This document shows, in pieces, positions 45,937-56,478 of a stretch of DNA of 64,000 nt. Under the pieces are notes generated by a model that ran no database searches, was not told the origin of the DNA, and was given only the letters and a program-made list of their open reading frames with translations. The stretch comes from Hydrangea macrophylla. Taxonomy: Eukaryota > Streptophyta > Magnoliopsida > Cornales > Hydrangeaceae. The DNA is taken from assembly GCA_033977485.1 (NCBI GenBank), contig CM066982.1, positions 11,709,218-11,773,217 of the forward strand, read 5' to 3'. Numbering within the stretch: the first letter of the stretch is position 1; the number at the start of each line of letters is the position of its first letter. The position numbers were made by a program, and so were the translations under genes.

Positions 45937-46125
45937 CATCAAGAAGATTGGTGCGTCTCTCTCAGTCATTTTCAGCTGCGAATAAAAGAAGATTGGTGCG
46001 TCTCTCTCCGCCATTTTAACTTCAAGCGAAGTTACATCGGGTAGATCTACGGCGAATCAAACTTTTCAACTGCGAATCAAACTTTTCAGTCAAGTAAGGT
46101 AAGATCTGCTACTTGTCTCCTTCAT
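45896..46125 (+). other. CT repeat and leader-like sequence with possible splice donor
   Basis: A CT run at 45,900-45,934 is followed by two copies of AGAAGATTGGTGCGTCTCTC (45,942 and 45,982) and two of GCGAATCAAACTTTTCA (about 46,053 and 46,072). GTCAAGTAAGGTAAGATCTG near 46,091 could be a donor site (AAG/GTAAG). It looks like a plant 5' untranslated exon, but no coding exon could be linked to it. Confidence 0.35.
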
Positions 46126-46870
46126 TTTTTCAGTCGAGTAAGCTACATCGGGTATTTGTTGAGAATCTGATGAAACCTAACTCAAAATATGCTTTCTTTT
46201 TTCTTCCTGATTATGGGTTTTCAAGATTAGGGATTTCTTTTCTTTAATTGACCTTTGGGCTGAATTGATTTTTAATTGATATTTGAAGCTTCAATTTTTT
46301 TACTGATTTTTTTTTTATCCATTGTATCTTGCACAATTTAGTATATTCACTTAGAGTTTAAATAACAAGATCTATATTAGGGCATTTCATCTCTTTTGTA
46401 TGAACCAAAAAATTTTCAATTGGGTTTTTTTTTTTGTTTTGTTTTTTCATCATCTTTTTCAAAATAAATTTTCTTTTTTGTTCCAGATTATGGTTTTCAA
46501 GATTAGGTATTTTTTTTTTTTTGTTGATTTGGGTGTTAATTTCTGTGGCTATGCATTGAATCACTTTATTCTCTATTTTCTGTCTTTACAAAGCAACCAG
46601 AGATTCTAAGAGAACTCTGTACAGCTAAGCTAAACACCCAAATTTAGTGGAACCAAAATGTTTTTTTGGTGCCATGGAAACTTCAATTTACTTCTTGTGT
46701 TCGTGCATTGGAAATGCGAAAAACCTGTCCTATTCAGTTATTTTTATTTTCTGCATCAGACATGCCAGACACTCACGTGGACAATGCAAGGAACTCTTTT
46801 GATAATGTTTGTAGAAATTTTGATTAAGTGTAACTATAGTAAAGTGGGAGATAAATAAAGAATTTGTTTT
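46126..46870. other. No gene; T-rich
   Basis: T-rich, intron-like sequence. Short open frames on both strands have low-complexity translations. Nothing recognisable. Confidence 0.45.
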
Positions 46871-46871
46871 A

Positions 46872-47005
46872 AAAAGCTGGAAAACTTTTTAAGGGTTGAA
46901 AATCACACTCACAATATAATTAGTTAAAGAATGTAGAGAAAAAATAGCAGAGTAAGGTCGGTATGAATTTCAATGATACACCGACCAGTTGCGATCTCAG
47001 CTTCA

Positions 47006-47074
<69 letters not shown>

Positions 47075-47211
47075 AAAAAGCTGGAAATTTTTTTAAGGGT
47101 TGAAAATCACACTCACAATTTAAATAGTTAAAGAATATAGGGAAAAAAAATAACAGTGTAAGGTCGGTATGAATTTCAATGATACACCGACCAGTTGCGA
47201 TCGCAGCTTCA

Positions 47212-47266
<55 letters not shown>
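46872..47266. repeat. tandem duplication, about 200 bp, with GA repeats
   Basis: Two copies of a unit that starts AAAAAGCTGGAAA and ends with CACACGG plus a GA run. The copies span about 46,872-47,070 and 47,073-47,266. They differ at about ten positions, and the GA runs are about 61 and 51 bp long. Open frames across the GA run encode Arg-Glu repeats and are not genes. Confidence 0.85.
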
Positions 47267-47267
<1 letters not shown>

Positions 47268-47553
47268 ATAGACCAGTTACATATGCTATTTGTGATTATG
47301 TAATGCAATTTTTTTGTAACATCGTACAACTAACTAAAATTTATCATTTTATTCGCTGTCCGTATCCCACAGGCCACAGTTTTAGAATTTTTCATGCCAC
47401 CATGGCCGTTTCGTTTCATGTTGTATCCGTAGTACATAGTTCATAGTTATGTAAATGCAGAAGTTTAAAAAACTCATACTAAAAGCTGCAATAAACTGCA
47501 GAACCAAATTTACTCCTATGTGAAGGAGGTGTAACTGAAAATAGTTCGTTTAC

Positions 47554-47766
47554 CTCAATTATCTTTTCTGGCATACTATGATGATCATACAAAGATATCA
47601 TCCTAGAAAACAGCAGCTTTGAGATAGAGCGCATGTGTGTATGCAAAATCATGTTCCATAATGATTCTGCTTCATCTACTCTCTGATCCATATCAAATGC
47701 CAGTAAAAGGGTATCGTATGTAGCCATTGCGGCTCCTTGACCTTTACTCAGCATCCACTTTGCCAC
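47554..47766 (-). CDS. single PPR-protein exon (THA8-like or At1g62350-like), partial
   Basis: A 213-bp minus-strand exon of 71 codons. It reads VAKWMLSKGQGAAMATYDTL, then AFDMDQRVDEAESLWNMI and SRMISLYDHHSMPEKIIE, the pattern of pentatricopeptide repeats near the C-terminus of small plant PPR proteins such as the THA8-like group. Splice signals fit on both sides: acceptor CTCAG before 47,766 and donor GAG/GTAAAC at 47,553. Codons are undamaged. I found no neighbouring exon of the family either side (the expected next exon begins FADMEELGV). It is either part of a gene with long introns or a displaced exon. Members of the family bind organellar RNA. Confidence 0.6.
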
Positions 47767-48362
47767 CTGAGTCGTATGGAGGATAGCTTAGTAAACAAAA
47801 TAAATACTATGCCATCCAATTTAGCTACATCTAGGAACTCCAAAACTGGAGGCTAAGAAGCACAGCTCACACGGGCACAATACAACACAATACGGCGAGA
47901 TGACAAATACAGTGAAGTCTCTTAGGCTATAAGGAGTATTAACAATGACTGTAACAATGGCACATCAGTTCACAAAGTTTATATACTATCATCCTTCAAT
48001 TCTTAATTATAATTTGTTTTGGTTCAAAATAGGGCTACCATGTGTTAATCTAGGTGGAGACGAGATTTGATCTAGTGACTACACAATTGAATTCAGGTCT
48101 TCTGGTTCATTTTTTTTTGGGCATGGCCGCATGTGTTATATGTTTCAATTTTAACAGTTAGTAATGTGTCAGGGTAATCCTGTTGGAATGTGGTTTGTTT
48201 CGAACTAAGTCCTAGCTTGGACTAGTGGATGGTTGCCAGTATCTGGGTGTTTATCTGTAGGCTCTGAGTCCTTTGGCGCCACGTCATTAAAAGGAAAAGT
48301 TTAGTAGTTAGTCATCCTGATTCATGCCATGTCTCAAGATATATATATAATATATAATGTCA
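47767..48362. other. No feature recognised
   Basis: No coding match on either strand, although it could be intron of the PPR gene. A TA-rich run at 48,342-48,357 precedes the foldback element. Confidence 0.4.
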
Positions 48363-48523
48363 GGCTCTTAAGTGAACAGGGTTGAGTGAACATACCAAGT
48401 GAACATGTTTTTTAGCCTAAAAGAACCCATGGGCCGCGGGACAGTAGGGCAACCCGCGGGTTCATTTAGGCTAAAAAACATGTTCATTGGATATGTTCAC
48501 TCAACCCTATTCACTTAAAAGCC
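48363..48523. mobile_element. foldback (MITE-like) element in TA-rich DNA
   Basis: A near-perfect hairpin of about 161 bp. The left arm has GAACAGGGTTGAGTGAACAT and AACATGTTTTTTAGCC; the right arm has GGCTAAAAAACATGTT and ATGTTCACTCAACCCTATTC. The apex is GC-rich, CCGCGGG and CCCGCGG. TA repeats lie close on both sides. No transposase. Confidence 0.8.
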
Positions 48524-48769
48524 TCACCGTATGTATATATATGTGTGTGTGTGTGTATATACACCTAACAAATGGATCTGTAATTCCTATCTGATGGTGA
48601 ATATGGCAGGATTTGTTTGGCAACAAAAACAAATCTGTTTTTACGAGTTTGAATTGAAACAAGAAAAAACAAGGTTGTCCGAAGATATATCTCCTACTAC
48701 TAGTTAATAAGCCAATACCAATTTTGACAAACACTTCCTTCATATCCTGGAAGGATCTTGAGAAGGCAC

Positions 48770-49075
48770 TTTCTGATCTTCCAAGTACCATACAGAGAAT
48801 TTCTACTTGGACTTGGGATGTACATTTAAGTCGTGAACTTCTATCAATTCAACATCACAAACTCCATATATAAATTAATATTGATTTTTCTTCTAGTTTC
48901 TCCTAATTTTTCCTAGAAGGATTGCTTATCAAAAGGAGAGGCATTCCATCTTCCGAGTACCATATATAAGTAGAATTACTACTAGGACTTAACAATGTAA
49001 AAGTAAATTGAGAATACTCACCATGTCAAAACCACAAACTCCATAAAGAGTCTCTTCTAAAAAGCTAATATTGAG
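48770..49075. repeat. imperfect direct repeat, period about 173 bp
   Basis: ATCTTCCRAGTACCATAYA is found at about 48,776 and 48,950, each followed by TACTWGGACTT and ACAAACTCCATA at matching distances. The second copy contains CATG/GTGAGT on the minus strand, a possible donor site, but no exon could be confirmed. Confidence 0.6.
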
Positions 49076-49293
49076 CTTTTTGCTATTTTACTCCTAGAAT
49101 GTGAAACAAACTTGATTAAGGCCTTGATTAAGAGAAAGATGCGTGGATTAAATTAAAATTTAACAATATATTGGGAGGGTTAAACTCAAAAGTAGTAAGA
49201 AGAAAATGTATGGGTTGAATTAGAGATGGACAAATATCAATTGAATTAGAAATGGGCACAAGATTAGCCAAAAAAAAAAAAAAAGAGAGAATC

Positions 49294-49422
49294 TAAAATT
49301 TGGGGGCTAGAGCCCACCTTACCCCCTTCCTACGTGCCTTTTAATTTGTAAAAAATTCAAAATTTGGGGGTTAGAGCCCACCCTAGCTCCTTCCTACATG
49401 TGCCTTTGAATTTGTGATGTGT
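49294..49422. repeat. short tandem duplication, period about 64 bp
   Basis: AAAATTTGGGGGYTAGAGCC occurs near 49,296 and 49,359, each followed by CACC, CTTCCTAC and TGCCTTT. No ORF. Confidence 0.75.
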
Positions 49423-50128
49423 ATTAATTTCATGTTTTGTTTCTATGTAAATTGGACAAATAGAATAGATGACAAGTGATTTCATAGTGAAATGAAAATT
49501 TTCTATTAGCAGTACTAGCTTTCTAGTTAGACATAATAGTAGACTGTTTTATGTAGATGTTTAATGGCTTGAGAGTTTCACATTAAAAAATCTACAAATT
49601 TTGCATATTTACTGTGTATGTAAATTGTCTAAACATCGTCCACAGGCATCTGAAAAATACAAGAAGTTTATAATTATGTGTATTTTATTCGTGTATATGT
49701 ATAGGTATATATGTATTTACTATACCATTCTGATACACATTGGCAAATGTTGAAAATGCCAGAAACTAATAAACAGATTTGATACAGCATCAACAAAATA
49801 GTTTGTGTATATCTCTGATTCAGAGATTCGTGTAAAAATTGGTAATGGAATATCTACAATAGTGGCACAAGAAGCAACTTGGTTGTACTAAAAATAACTC
49901 ACCTGTAACAGTGACATAAGAGTTAAGAGTAATGCTTGTCCCCTTAAATTTGGGATATTTCAAATGCTTGCATAAGAAATTCACATCTTGGTACCACAAT
50001 CACTGAAGCTGTATGTAGTATACCACTTCCGTAATATTTGAGATATCACAATTTTAAAAACCATAGCATTACTCTAAAATCATAGCACAAAAAAAGAAAA
50101 AAAAAATTACAAATCAATCACAAATTTT
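49423..50128. other. No feature recognised
   Basis: AT-rich, no credible ORF or element end. Confidence 0.4.
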
Positions 50129-50230
50129 CCAAATTTCAGGTTAATAAAAGGTCAAAAAGGTCACTCTTCTCTCTCTCTCTCGCTCTCTCTCTCCAAATTT
50201 CAGGTTAATAAATGGTCAAAAAGGTCACTC
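50129..50230. repeat. duplicated 38-bp segment around a CT run
   Basis: CCAAATTTCAGGTTAATAAA with GGTCAAAAAGGTCACTC is present at 50,129 and 50,193, separated by a CT repeat (about 50,166-50,192). Confidence 0.8.
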
Positions 50231-50439
50231 ATTACACTCTCTCATACACACTCTAATGGGTAGACCCAAGGGTAGGGTCAACTTTTCAAAATTTAATGTT
50301 CGCTTTAACTTTTCAAAATTTGATGTTTACCCTATATATGTGTATTAGATTTATTGCATTTATACTCTTAAAATTTTTAATTTACCCCTTCCCCTAGAAA
50401 AGACCATATAAATCTACAAACTAGGTGGTGGAACCTTTA

Positions 50440-52507
50440 ATGCAAGAAACTAGCAATATTTCAAGATAGAATGTTTACAGAAATACGTTAGAATTTGGAA
50501 GATGAAAGCAATACTATATAGGATAGAATGGCAGGGTACATCGCGAGAATATCAAAGGAAGTCCTTGGAGAGTCGAAGAGAAGAGTGCTGGTATCTAAAG
50601 ATACTTCGTGGTGGAATGAAGAGGTACATGCTGCAGAAAAAAAAAAAAAAAAGATTGCTTTAAGAAGTCGCAAAATGATAGAAGTGGGGAAAAGTTCAAA
50701 AGCTATAAATGTGCAAATAAGGAGGTTGAAAGTACAGTTAGAGTTGCTAAAATGAAAGCCTATGACGACTACTACACCAAACTAGACACTAGAGAGGGAG
50801 AAAAATGCATTTATAAGCTTGCTAAGTTGAGAGAAAAAGGAAGACAATAGACATTAATCAGATTAAGTGTATAAAAAACGATGACTCTAGGGTTTTAGTG
50901 AAAGACAAAGATATTAAGGAAAGGTGAAAGAGCTAGTTTGAGAAGTTGCTGAATGAGAAACATATGGATAGCGCAATCGAAGAAGAAACTGATAGTTGCG
51001 ATCAAACTAGAGAATACAGATTTTATCGGATAATAAGGAAGTTTGAGGTGAAATTTTCTTTGAAGAAGATGAAACCCAACAAGGCCTTAGGACCAGATGG
51101 AATTCCCATTGAGGTTTTTAAATGCTTGGGAGATCAATGTCAGGGCATCTTGGCTTATAAAAGTTTTAATAGGATTTTAATGACTACAAAAATGCCTGAT
51201 GGGTGGAGGAAGAGCATTCTAGTGCTTATATATAAGATAAAGAAATGTATAACAATGCAATAACAATAGAGGTATTAAGTTAATAAGCTATACTATGAAT
51301 CTGTGGGAGAGAGTGATGGAGCATTGCTTAAGAGGCGCAACATCAGTGTCAGAAAATCAGTTTGGATTTATGCTTGGGAGGTCTACTATGGAAGCAATTT
51401 ATTAACTTAGGGGACTAATGGAAAAGTATAGAGAGAAGAAAAAAGATATATTTATGGTTTTAATTGATTTAGAGAAAGTTTATGATAAGTTGCCCAGAGA
51501 TTTAATTTGGTGGGTGTTAGAGAAGAAGGGAGTGACCATGGGTTATATTGACGTGGTGAATGATTTGAATGATGAAGTCGTTACTACAATTAGATCATCG
51601 GCTGGAGAAACAAGCGAATTCCCAATTACCGTAGGCCTACAATAAGGGTCGGCCTTGAGCCTTTATTTATTCGTCCTAATTATGGAAGAATTGACTAGAC
51701 ACATCCAAGATGAGGTCCTATGGCGTATGTTGTTCACATATGATATTGTCTTGGTTGATGAGACTAAAGGGGACAAACCCTAACCTTGAAGCTTGGAGAA
51801 AAGCATTGGAGACAAAAGGGATAAAGATAAGTAGGATGAAAATAGAATATATAGAATGTAGTTTTAGTAACAGTGGAAGTAGAGACAATGAAGTAGTGAA
51901 CACTTTCGCTATCTAGGTTCGATGATCAATAGACATATGGAGAGATTGGTGATGGCGTGACCTATAAAATTAAAGTAGGCTGGCTTAAGTGGATGAGCAC
52001 TTCTGGCGTATTATGTGACCAGAGAATACCAGCAAAATTGAAAGAAAATTTTGTAGGACAACTATTAGGCCAACTATGCTCTACGGGACAGAATATTGGG
52101 TAACTAAGAAACAACACATTAGCAAAATGAGTGTAGCTGAGATGTGGATGCTAAGATGGATGTGTGGTAAGACTAGGAAAGATGAATTAGAAATGAGTAC
52201 ATTCGAGAGACTGTAGGAGTGTCACCAATTGAGGATGAGTTGAGGGGGAATAGACTTAGATGGTTCGACTATATGTAACAAAGACCTGTAGACGCATCTG
52301 TGCAAAAGAGTGATAGGATCATAGTGCCTTGAATGGTTAGAGGGAGGGGCAGACTTAGAGTGACTTAGGAGTATGTAGTGCAACAGGATATGAATATATA
52401 TAATTAAAATGAGCATAAAGCTCTTGATCGTGCAGAATAGAGAAAAATGATTCATACAGCCGACCCTAATTGATTGGGATACAAAGCTTGGTTTGGTTTG
52501 GTTAGCC
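50440..52507 (+). pseudogene. RTE-type LINE, decayed copy
   Basis: In several plus-strand frames: IFQDRMFTEI, DRMAGYIARISKEVLGESK (50,520-50,580), DTSWWNEEVHAAE, KKMKPNKALGPDGIPIEVFK (about 51,067-51,125), MVLIDLEKVYDKLPRDLIWW (about 51,454-51,515), then SEFPITVGLQ and FTYDIVLVDET, where FADDIVLVDET is expected. The end reads IHTADPN and stop, followed by TTGGTTTGGTTTGG at about 52,491. Many stops and frameshifts. It is the same family as the copy at 62,397 (-) and much older by its damage. The 5' endonuclease part is absent. Confidence 0.9.
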
Positions 52508-52683
52508 CTTCCCCCCCAGCATTTTAGCTTTTATAGATATCCCCTCTAAACAAATTAAGAATTTTTTGCTTGATGAGTGAAACTAGTAAAATAAAAAAAA
52601 CTAATTAATTCATCTAAGCACAATTTTATTTTGAAATTGTTACAGATATGTAGATTTGTTTGTATTTGTATGATTATAATTTG
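52508..52683. other. No feature recognised
   Basis: Short AT-rich stretch between the LINE tail and a TIR element. Confidence 0.4.
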
Positions 52684-53506
52684 GGTAAAATGCATTTTGC
52701 ACTCTCAAACTATACACTTTTTGGCATTTTGGTCCCTATATATTTATTTTGGTCCCTCAATTAACGTTTTGTGGCAATTTTCCCCATTCGTAATGGAAAA
52801 AGTCAATTTTTTTTTGGGAAAAAGGGTTAATTACATATATACCCTCTGTAGTTAGAACTTTTTTACTTTGTCTCTTGTATTTGTTTATTTATTAATTTTT
52901 TTTTGGGTTAATCAAAAGGGAGTTTTACTAGACATGAAAAAAATCATGAGGAGGTACAACACATTTCAGCACGTAGCAGAGCTCAATAAATCTATCAAAG
53001 AGCTCAACTATACCCCTTGTGAACTGTTTGACAACTTTTTTTTCTTATGTTATTGAATCACAAAAAATTCGATTAATAAAAGTTGTCGAAGGTAGCTTTT
53101 GGCCAATTGCAATTGCGGAGGCTATTTTGCTAAATATTTTATTTTAGCTTTTAGAGTTTCATAATTTTGATGAACTCCGAAAATTGTTGCCAAGCAGGGC
53201 CTATGTAGGCATTTGCCCCTTAAATTTCACTAATTCACTAACGGATTCACTTTAGTCTAAAGTACAAGGGATATTAGTGATATGATTGAAGTACCTAGTG
53301 TAAAGTGAAAAACGGTCCAAGTACAGGGGTGGTAATTACCCAAAAAAGACATTAAAATGACTTTTCCTGTCACTTTTAAGGGCTAAAAGTGACAGCAGGG
53401 GCAAAGTGCCACTACATGTTAGTTGAGGGACCAAAATGTCAAAAATTTTGTTTAAGGACCAAAGTGTTAAACATGGTATGGTTTGAGGACGCAAAATGCG
53501 TTTACC
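52684..53506. mobile_element. nonautonomous TIR element (Mutator-like), outer
   Basis: Left end GGTAAAATGCATTTTGCACT; right end in reverse complement GGTAAACGCATTTTGCGTCC. The inverted repeat runs about 53 bp through CTCAAAC, a TA-rich patch and TTTGGTCCYT. 823 bp, no transposase. The flanks TTATAATTT and TTATCAGTT might be a decayed 9-bp duplication. Another TIR element is nested inside. Confidence 0.7.
52824..53341. mobile_element. nonautonomous TIR element, nested inner
   Basis: Left end GGGTTAATTACATATATACC; right end in reverse complement GGGTAATTACCACCCCTGTA. About 518 bp inside the element at 52,684-53,506. Short A-rich sequence flanks both sides, so a target duplication cannot be read with confidence. 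No coding sequence. Confidence 0.6.
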
Positions 53507-53639
53507 TTATCAGTTAACCTCAACCAACTGTACATAAAATTTACAGAAAGACCATATATAATTTAAAATGTTAGAAACTTATGTTATTTTTATAAAAAAA
53601 AAATCAAGTCGAGCGCACATCTAAGTATGTGCCCCTAGC

Positions 53640-54097
53640 TAGAAGTCAATGTAGACACTTGATTTTTGCTCATCCCAATAAAAAATGATATCAGAAAGAA
53701 TCGGCAATTAAACTCTGCCTTGAAACCCTCCCAAGTCGTCGGTGCTCCCTGATCTAGAATATTTACCCACCAGTTCTGGGCTTCACCCCTCAGTACGTCA
53801 CTTGCATTCTCAATTTTCTCCCTATCGGTCAATGGGATAGATCGGAAAATCCTTTCCATGTCCAGAACCCAAGGCTCTGCCAGCATCGTGTCAGACGTGC
53901 CATGAAATTCCGTTGGTTTCTTTCTAGCAAACTGATCAGACACAATTCTCATACCCCTATTCTTAGGTGCATGTACCAAGGCTATCAGTGTTGTCTCAAA
54001 TGGGGGTGTCGGAGGTAATCGCTCCCTCTAAATTTTGAACCAATTCCCTAATATTCCCCATCATTTCGGTCATTTGATCTCGGTCACCGTCACTCAT
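53640..54097 (-). pseudogene. chromovirus-like gypsy gag, N-terminal part
   Basis: The start is the ATG at 54,097 (MSDGDRDQMTEMMGNIRELV), 188 bp inside the primer-binding site. A frameshift near 54,005 joins it to the open segment from 53,979, with FHGTSDTMLAEPWVLDMERI, FRSIPLTDREKIENASDVL and WWVNILDQGAPTTWEGFKAE, the usual retrotransposon gag pattern of gypsy elements. The reading decays after FNCRFF and ends near 53,640; the rest of the element is gone. Confidence 0.88.
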
Positions 54098-54284
54098 GAT
54101 TATAATCCTGTTAATCTCAATGCATAAACACTAAGCATGGATGATAATAAACAAAATCATGTATGCGCAATGACATACATATGCATCAAACATCTCTACA
54201 ATGTATGAATGCACTCTAGAATTTACGCCAAATTACTCAACACTCCACTCGACGTCGCACATTCCCAAAGTTTTGTTATCTCTA

Positions 54285-54296
54285 GCTTTGATACCA
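54285..54296 (-). promoter_or_regulatory. primer-binding site next to LTR G
   Basis: The minus strand reads TGGTATCAAAGC, one base off the initiator tRNA-Met complement TGGTATCAGAGC, five bases from the LTR. Confidence 0.85.
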
Positions 54297-54301
54297 TTAA
54301 A

Positions 54302-56478
54302 TGTCACGACCCATGGCGCTACGCGCGAAAATAGGACACGTGGCATGCCACCAAGGCTCATACAATTCCTTTAAAGTATAAATAGTAGCGGAAAATATAA
54401 GTAAAATCCATGAAAATTTGAGTTATAAAAAGTTTTGCACAATAGGAAACACTTAAAAGAAACACCTCTTTTGCAATCAGCAATCCAGTCGACTGATCAT
54501 AAGTCCAGTCAACTGGAAATGCGAGATGCAGAGAGCCTAAAACCCAACCAGTAATCCAGTCGACTGTAGCGGGGCCCGAGTCAACTGTGGTCTCTAAATC
54601 TTAGTCGACTGGTACACACTAGTCGACCAGATTCCAAGTCCAATAGAAACTCCCATTTTGAACGCATGACCCAGTCGACTGTTTTCCTTCCTCAATCTAC
54701 TGGTCCTTCCGCAGAATATGAATAACAAAATCTAATCCACAAACCAGTCAACTGCGTCGGGGACCCAGTCGACTGTTCCTCAACATATTAAAGCAGTGTT
54801 TAGCTCAAAATAGGGGTCCAGTCAACTATACCAAGAACCAGTCGACTTTTTCCTATCAGCTTACTAAATGTTCTGCAGTTTCTCAACCTATGGTTCTCCA
54901 AATCAAAACCAACACATTCGCCATTATAAACCACGGATTCCAAACATAATTTCAAAAGTTTTACAACTGATTACAATACTACAAATCTTTCCCAAGATTC
55001 CAAACTATACGAATTCAAAGTTCTCATTACAGCATTTGAAAAATAAACAAAACATCTACAAGAGTGCTCCCGTCGTCCCCTCGGCCTCACTCTTCGCGTT
55101 TCTTCTTCCCTCTCTTCTTACCTGCAATGGAGTAAATCTCCACTACTCAGATATATGTTGAGTACACAATTCTAAATATATGCTTATATGACAATTCATG
55201 CTATCAACATCAAAAACACATCAAAATAGTCTATAGGTTGAGTGGTACGCTTCCATCCGGTAAATGAAATCGGTGCCGTGGAAGGCACACCTCTTCTATG
55301 CACCCCGTACACTGGTTGGGCCTTCCTCTATACCAAGTACCGTGTCCTGGTTGGGGTTCCCCTATACCAGACACCACCATTATCAATATTACAATCCTCA
55401 GACTTAAAGGAGCTTACCCTCGGATGAAATTGCACCAAACTCCCCTTTGACCCAAGTAGACACATAACATGCTCACATAAACAGTTATACATACTTTTCT
55501 TAACATATTCACGTGCATAATTAACGAGCCTAATTAACACAATTTTCGCCCGGATCCAAAATATCAAACTCGATATTTAAAACATGTAAATTCCATATAA
55601 TTTATAGATCTATAATTCATGCCTCGTGCTAACGCTCTGTAACTTTGAAGAAAGCACTAGGAGATAGATTAAACGTCGGATCTCCGATTTCAGGTGATTC
55701 CTACAAGTTTTACTGGGTTTTCTCCAAATTTTTAGAAATTAGATTTTCGAAAAAGTTTGCCAAATGAGGCCTAAGAGGTATCAAAATGAAGTTCTTACCT
55801 CAAGGAGTTCAAATCTCGAATCTGGAGAAAAACTAAGAGACGAACGGTCGTCGATCGGCATCGCAAAGCTCGTGGCAACCAAATCTCCCTTTTCTCTCTC
55901 TCTCTCTCTCTAGATATTTTTAGTAAGTTTTCAAATAATGAAACTCACTTACTATTTATAGGCCCTATTTTCGTAAATTACGTTTACCTCCCCACGAGTT
56001 CTTAAAACTTCTAATTATCTTCAAAAACGTCTTAAACGTCTACTTTATTACTTCACAAGTGAAAACTAAAAATTACAAAGAGTTTTCGTCTAAGTTTTGT
56101 TTGGTCCAAAATAAGGATCCAAAAACTAATCTCCGTGGAATCTCTATACCACCTACATTTTATGCAACATATCACTCACGTTCTCACTATAGTATTCAAA
56201 ACGATTTACAATGAAGTCAAAAATACTAGAATTACACAAAAACAAAACATGTATAATTACTATTCATAAAAATACCAGATATCTCAAATACCATATAAAT
56301 CACATAAATGCCATTTAATCATGCCAATGCATTATGAATCACCACATTCCCATGTCTTCACTAACACCTCACCGTTGACTCAGTCAACTTCATCTCAATT
56401 ATTAATCAACATTAATAATTTCACATGCTCCCACATATATTTATTAAAATGAATGAAAAATTCAGAACGGATGTGACA
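54302..56478 (-). repeat. 5' LTR of chromovirus-like gypsy element G
   Basis: On the plus strand TGTCACGACCC...GGATGTGACA, 2,177 bp. Minus orientation is shown by the adjoining primer-binding site and gag. TATA box CCTATAAATAGT on the minus strand at 55,951-55,962, followed by a GA-rich leader with a CT run (plus strand) at 55,893-55,911. Near the U5 end is a palindrome cluster (54,485-54,848). It shares AGGACACGTGGCAYGCCACC with element F. Only this LTR and a gag stub remain. Confidence 0.85.
54485..54848 (-). repeat. CAGTCGACTG palindrome cluster in gypsy LTR G
   Basis: Eleven exact or degenerate copies of CCAGTCGACTGG in 364 bp, near 54,485, 54,505, 54,557, 54,578, 54,602, 54,620, 54,671, 54,744, 54,765, 54,818 and 54,838. 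It lies about 1.1 kb downstream of the TATA box in element orientation, that is, in the transcribed R-U5 part. The motif equals that in the copia LTR at 7,931-8,140. Confidence 0.88.

Noticed and set aside
47120..47446. Open frames with Arg-Glu or Ser-Leu repeats
   Set aside because: They are translations of the GA/CT microsatellite in two directions. The same holds near 8,403-8,687, 29,489-29,680 and 58,746-59,114.
48507..48791. Open frame MVLGRSESAFSRSFQ as a second PPR exon
   Set aside because: It has no PPR pattern and no matching splice phase, and it overlaps an imperfect noncoding direct repeat.
54485..54848. Cluster at 54.5-54.85 kb as a Sirevirus LTR fragment
   Set aside because: There is no TGTTAG or CAACA end and no target duplication around it, and LTR F keeps traces of the same motif at the matching place. 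It is better read as part of LTR G.
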